A stretch of 64,000 nt of DNA from an uncultured Paracoccaceae bacterium (GTDB taxonomy: Bacteria > Pseudomonadota > Alphaproteobacteria > Rhodobacterales > Rhodobacteraceae). Of the stretch, positions 60,631 through 64,000 are shown piece by piece (positions within the stretch are counted from its first letter, which is position 1; every line of letters starts with the position of its first letter). The position numbers and the translations under genes were made by a program. Below the pieces are notes generated by a model. The model had not been told where the DNA came from. It was given only the letters and a program-made list of their open reading frames with translations, and ran no database searches. The stretch is from the NCBI GenBank assembly GCA_958439195.1, contig OY288150.1, positions 62,001 through 126,000 of the forward strand. Direction: 5' to 3'.

Positions 60631-61113
60631 TCAGTCGTTGTCCATCATCCCATGACCCATGCCTGGCATGTTGCCCTGCTGCCCGCCCATGTGGCTTTGC
60701 ATCATTTCTGCCATGGCGGCCATTTCAGCCTCCGTGACCTGCGCATCTCCATCGGCGTCGTGCATCTGGAAGGCACGCACGGTCATCGGTCGGGTGTGGG
60801 CCGCGTGCATCACCGCGAATTCCTCCAGCGACAAAGTCCCGTTGGCGTCGGTGTCGTAGGTCTTGAGTTCAGCCTGAATCCCGGCTGTCATTTCCTCGGG
60901 GCTGAGCGTGCCGTCCTTGTTGGTATCGAATGTGGCCATGGCATAGCTTTGGCCGCCACCCATCATCCCGCCATGCTGGCCCATCATGCCCATGCCTCCG
61001 TCCATCATGCCATCATGCTGCATCTGACCCTGCTGGGCGACGACCGGCACTGCGACAGCGGCTACGCCAAGGGCTGCAACGGCTGCGAGGGCGAATTTTG
61101 TCGAACGTTTCAT
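60631..61113 (-). CDS. EF-hand-like, Met/His-rich periplasmic protein
   Basis: 160 residues. Signal peptide, then Met-rich GMMDGGMGMMGQHGGMMGG, then three EF-hand-type loops (DTNKDGTLSPEE, DTDANGTLSLEE, DADGDAQVTEAE), and a Met/His tail (GNMPGMGHGMM). Probably binds Ca and Cu. Divergent from a two-component system. Confidence 0.87.
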   Translation of the reverse strand: MKRSTKFALAAVAALGVAAVAVPVVAQQGQMQHDGMMDGGMGMMGQHGGMMGGGQSYAMATFDTNKDGTLSPEEMTAGIQAELKTYDTDANGTLSLEEFAVMHAAHTRPMTVRAFQMHDADGDAQVTEAEMAAMAEMMQSHMGGQQGNMPGMGHGMMDND

Positions 61114-61294
61114 TCTGTCTCTCCTGGATCAGATTGCGATGGGTCCAATCTGGGAGCGAGGTGTCCCACAGGTTTGTCAGGGCGACGCCTGTTTTGTATC
61201 AAACTGTCGCAAGCCGAGGTCCTGAGAGAGGTTTGCGACAATCTTCTGTCCGCAGTACTACCGCGTTCAGCTAGGGTCTACATCAGGAGACAAG

Positions 61295-62020
61295 ATGATG
61301 ACCCAGCCGCCGCATATTCTGATCGTCGATGACCACCGTGATATCCGCGATGCCTTAGTGAAATATCTGGAAAAGAATGGCATGCGCGCGACTTCTGCCG
61401 CCAATGCCGTCGCAATGGATGCGGCGATGAAGGTGGGTCAATTCGATCTGATCGTGCTGGATGTGATGATGCCGGGCGAAGATGGCTTGTCGGTTTGCCG
61501 ACGTTTGCGTGCGCAGGGGGCCATTCCGATCTTGATGCTGACAGCCCTGGGTGATGAAACTGACCGTATCGTGGGGTTGGAGGTCGGGGCCGACGACTAT
61601 CTGCCCAAACCCTTCAATCCGCGAGAGTTGCTGGCCCGGATCAAGGCGATCCTGCGCCGATCCGACCGGGGGGGCGTCGTTGGTGGCAGCCTTGCCGGGC
61701 ACAGATTGGCCTTCGACCGATGGGTGCTTGATACCGACCGCCGGACCCTGACCGACGACGATGGCATTGAGGTCGCACTCACAACTGCAGAATTCCGTCT
61801 GCTGACGGTGTTTCTGGAACGGCCGCGCTTCGTGCTCAGCCGCGAACAACTGCTCGATCTTACATCGGGTCGCGCCGCACAGGTGTTCGATCGCACCATC
61901 GACAACCAGATTAGCCGCCTGCGCCGCAAGATCGAGGCCGATCCGGCCAAGCCTGTGCTGATCGCAACTGTCTGGGGTGGTGGCTACAGCCTTGCCGCAG
62001 ACGTGAGTGCAATGCCGTGA
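61295..62020 (+). CDS. OmpR-type response regulator (second system)
   Basis: 241 residues. Phospho-Asp in LIVLDVMMPG near 54, Lys in LPKPFNPREL, winged-helix output (VFDRTIDNQISRLRRKIE). Similar to the regulator at 54708-55442. Overlaps its kinase by 4 bases (GTGA). Divergent from the EF-hand gene, a possible target. Confidence 0.93.
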   Translation: MMTQPPHILIVDDHRDIRDALVKYLEKNGMRATSAANAVAMDAAMKVGQFDLIVLDVMMPGEDGLSVCRRLRAQGAIPILMLTALGDETDRIVGLEVGADDYLPKPFNPRELLARIKAILRRSDRGGVVGGSLAGHRLAFDRWVLDTDRRTLTDDDGIEVALTTAEFRLLTVFLERPRFVLSREQLLDLTSGRAAQVFDRTIDNQISRLRRKIEADPAKPVLIATVWGGGYSLAADVSAMP

Positions 62021-63420
62021 GCGCGCGCTTCTCGATGTTGCGCAAGCTCTTCCCGCAATCTCTTGGCGGGCAGTTGCTGATCATGTTGCTTTTGGCGTTG
62101 GCCATCACACAGGGGCTTGGCCTGTTGCTGCTGACAGACGAGCGGAACCGGGCGGTCCGTGCAGCCCTCGGGCTGGAGGCGGCAGGGCGCGCTGCAAATG
62201 TTGTCTTGCTTCTGGATGGCGCCCCCACTGATCTGCGCTCGTCGATACTCCGCGCGGCGGATACTCCGCTTGTCCGGTTTGAAGTCGGGCCCGAGCCTGC
62301 AGCGTCCCACGACAGCGCAGAGGCGGACATGGTTCTGCGGCAGATCCGCCAGATTCTCGGAGAGCCGGAACGGGAGGTTCGCGCCGATGTCCATGCGCTT
62401 CCCCTCGCGTCCATGCCATTGCCAGACGGAGTACCAGCCAACATGCGCCCAATGCATGAGGCGATGATGGCAGGGCGGACCGACCCCATTGAACTGACGC
62501 TGTCGATTCGACTTGCGGCGGGCGATTGGCTGAACGTGCGCACGATGTTTTACCGCCCTGCCCTGCAACTGACTCCACAGGCCCTTCTGCCAGTAGTGTT
62601 GATGGCGGTGGCGGTAGCTTTGGTGGCCTGGTGGACCGCGCGGCGCGTCGTCGGCCCGATGCGTGCTCTTGCTGTTGGCGCCGACCGCTTGGGCCGTGGG
62701 CTTGATGCCGATCCGTTGCCGATGACGGGGCCATCCGAGGTGCGCGAGACGACGCAGGCCTTCAACCGGATGAAGGCCCGACTGACCCGCTTCGTGAACG
62801 AGCGCACGCACATGCTCGCCGCCCTGAGTCATGATTTGCGCTCGCCGCTTACAGCAATGCGGCTCAGGATCGAAATGCTGGACGAAACCGAGGATAGCTT
62901 ACGCCTGAAGGCATTGGTCGAGGAAATGCAGGCCATGGTCGAGGCGACCTTGGAATTCGCACGCGGGGTTGCACGGGCAGAACCCGCCGCTGAAGTCGAT
63001 CTTGCCGCCCTGCTCGCTGATCTGGTCAACGATGTAGGGGGAGATCGGGCGAATCTTGCCCCGTCTCCGTCTTTGCCCATCACCGTCCGCACGCACGCCT
63101 TGAACCGCGCTCTAAGGAACCTGATCGACAATGCTGTTCGCTATGGCAGTGTAGCGATGGTTAAGTTGGACCGAACACCGGGAATGGCCGTCATCACCAT
63201 CGCGGATAAGGGCCAAGGATTGCCCGAAGACCAGCTAGAAGCGGTCTTTGAGCCGTTCGTGCGTTTGGAAGTGTCTCGCAGCCGAGATACCGGCGGCGTC
63301 GGCCTCGGCTTGGCAATCGCTCGTACCATCATTCAGGCGCACGGCGGAACAGTCGTGCTCCGCAATGTGGCGGCAGGTGGACTGGAAGCAGTTGTGTGTT
63401 TGCCACTCGGTGATGCGTGA
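62017..63420 (+). CDS. Sensor histidine kinase (second system)
   Basis: 467 residues from GTG 62017. Helices (LLIMLLLALAITQGLGLLLL and LLPVVLMAVAVALVAWW), a periplasmic part with Met/His residues (LASMPLPDG, MRPMHEAMMAG), HAMP, H-box LSHDLRSPLTAMR near 270, N-box IDNAVRYG near 370, G-boxes DKGQGLPED and GVGLGLAIA. The Met/His sensor suggests a metal signal. Confidence 0.92.
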   Translation: MSARFSMLRKLFPQSLGGQLLIMLLLALAITQGLGLLLLTDERNRAVRAALGLEAAGRAANVVLLLDGAPTDLRSSILRAADTPLVRFEVGPEPAASHDSAEADMVLRQIRQILGEPEREVRADVHALPLASMPLPDGVPANMRPMHEAMMAGRTDPIELTLSIRLAAGDWLNVRTMFYRPALQLTPQALLPVVLMAVAVALVAWWTARRVVGPMRALAVGADRLGRGLDADPLPMTGPSEVRETTQAFNRMKARLTRFVNERTHMLAALSHDLRSPLTAMRLRIEMLDETEDSLRLKALVEEMQAMVEATLEFARGVARAEPAAEVDLAALLADLVNDVGGDRANLAPSPSLPITVRTHALNRALRNLIDNAVRYGSVAMVKLDRTPGMAVITIADKGQGLPEDQLEAVFEPFVRLEVSRSRDTGGVGLGLAIARTIIQAHGGTVVLRNVAAGGLEAVVCLPLGDA

Positions 63421-63498
63421 TCTCACCTCACAAGAGCGTCCAACCTTTTTGGGCTACCGAATCCGACCCATAGAAAAACCTGTGGTCACATCGGGCCG

Positions 63499-64000
63499 CT
63501 AGACCGCTGCACGCCACATTCTGAAACGCCCTTGGCCAGTCACCTCGCAGATCAGCCCGTGCTCCTCCATCCAAGCCAGGTTTCGCTGGACTGCCGCACG
63601 GCTGGCGCCGCTCAGAGTCTCAGCCATCGGCGCAGAGACCAAGGGCCATTCGGTCAATGCAGTGCGCAAAGCTGGAGGCGTACGGCCAGACAACACCGAC
63701 ATGACAGTCTGCGCTTGGGTGGACCATATTTCGAGATCGTCGAGGTGCCGCATCGCTGCGAGGCATGCATTGTCCATTCCGTCGAGCCAACGGGTCAACC
63801 GCTCTGCCGGAGGTCCGCCGGCACGAAGCCCCCCTGCCCCACCCATTGCTACTGGTGCGAAAATCGCACCCTTCCCTTCGGCTGCAGCAATCCGGCCTGC
63901 CGTGACCGCGGCTTCCATCCGGTCACCATGCTGACCGAAACCTGCCAAGCTCCAAAGGTGAAAGCCCAGACAAGCCCGGGTGATAGGGTGAGAATGTCGG
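63499..64000 (-). CDS. Plasmid-type regulator (RHE_PE00001/DUF1612-like), start outside window
   Basis: C-terminal part, at least 166 codons. Open to the window end (upstream residues include TRACLGF). Middle part SGRTPPALRTALTEWPLVS, then a helix-turn-helix (SGASRAAVQRNLAWMEEHGLI) and the closing GQGRFRMWR. From memory this matches plasmid-encoded DUF1612-type proteins of rhizobia and relatives. Role unknown. The true start is beyond 64000. Confidence 0.6.
   Translation of the reverse strand, partial: RHSHPITRACLGFHLWSLAGFGQHGDRMEAAVTAGRIAAAEGKGAIFAPVAMGGAGGLRAGGPPAERLTRWLDGMDNACLAAMRHLDDLEIWSTQAQTVMSVLSGRTPPALRTALTEWPLVSAPMAETLSGASRAAVQRNLAWMEEHGLICEVTGQGRFRMWRAAV

Noticed and set aside
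1..64000. tRNA, rRNA, CRISPR array, attachment site or replication origin
   Set aside because: No repeat array, tRNA-like cloverleaf or iteron cluster was recognisable by reading; a dedicated search could still find weak ones.

Overview
This window looks like accessory DNA, from a plasmid, chromid or large genomic island, of a high-GC alphaproteobacterium. The gene style best fits a Rhodobacterales-like organism. That placement is an inference from protein style: PCu(A)C and SCO chaperones, MucR-free MerR circuits, small plasmid-type proteins next to a VirB1-like lysozyme, and bactofilin. It does not come from a marker gene. No rRNA, tRNA, CRISPR array or replication origin could be recognised.

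Left part (1-12.4 kb). The 3' part of sbcC and a coupled zinc-ribbon-like gene come first. They are followed by a Fic AMP-transferase preceded by striking tandem operator-like repeats, a bactofilin and a WGR-domain protein. A complete IS21-family element (about 6593-9091) follows. It joins two truncated genes: an exported protein on its left, and on its right the start of what looks like a VirB2-type pilin gene that follows a lytic transglycosylase. No target duplication is visible, so the IS probably marks a deletion that removed a type IV secretion locus.

Middle part (12.5-41.3 kb). This is a dense metal and envelope-redox region. It begins with YnfA/MerR/MerT-like genes, a MerR-controlled Zn/Cd/Pb ATPase operon continuing through a methyltransferase, lspA, dsbB and dsbA, and MntR/MntH with a clear palindromic operator. 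Next come an L,D-transpeptidase, lnt, and an SCO-PCu(A)C-SCO-M23 peptidase-DUF411 operon. These are followed by a multicopper oxidase cassette. Finally there is an unusual, tightly overlapping operon of cytochromes, a FixH-like protein, a ferric-reductase-like membrane protein, penicillin-binding protein 2 and another cytochrome. It is flanked by DsbA-like proteins, two more L,D-transpeptidases and small exported Cys-containing proteins.

Right part (41.4-64 kb). This is a classical copper/silver resistance region. It holds a CopB-type ATPase, DUF305 protein and CopZ on one strand and CopA-CueR on the other, with face-to-face CueR-type promoters between them. It continues with an HME-type RND efflux pair with its own two-component system, a second multicopper oxidase (a duplicate of the first, with a decayed TlpA neighbour), a YHS-domain copper ATPase with a CueR-type promoter, DUF302 and EF-hand proteins, and a second two-component system. 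The window ends inside a plasmid-type regulator.

The parts probably work together as follows. P-type ATPases and the RND pump export Cu/Ag/Zn/Cd. Multicopper oxidases, DUF305/DUF411, PCu(A)C and SCO proteins oxidise or chaperone periplasmic metal. DsbA/DsbB/TlpA proteins repair thiols. L,D-transpeptidases, PBP2, Lnt and LspA remodel the envelope. Several of these envelope genes lie behind MerR-type promoters with a 19-bp spacer and a shared operator sequence, which suggests that envelope maintenance belongs to the metal-stress regulon. This is the most interesting hypothesis from the window.
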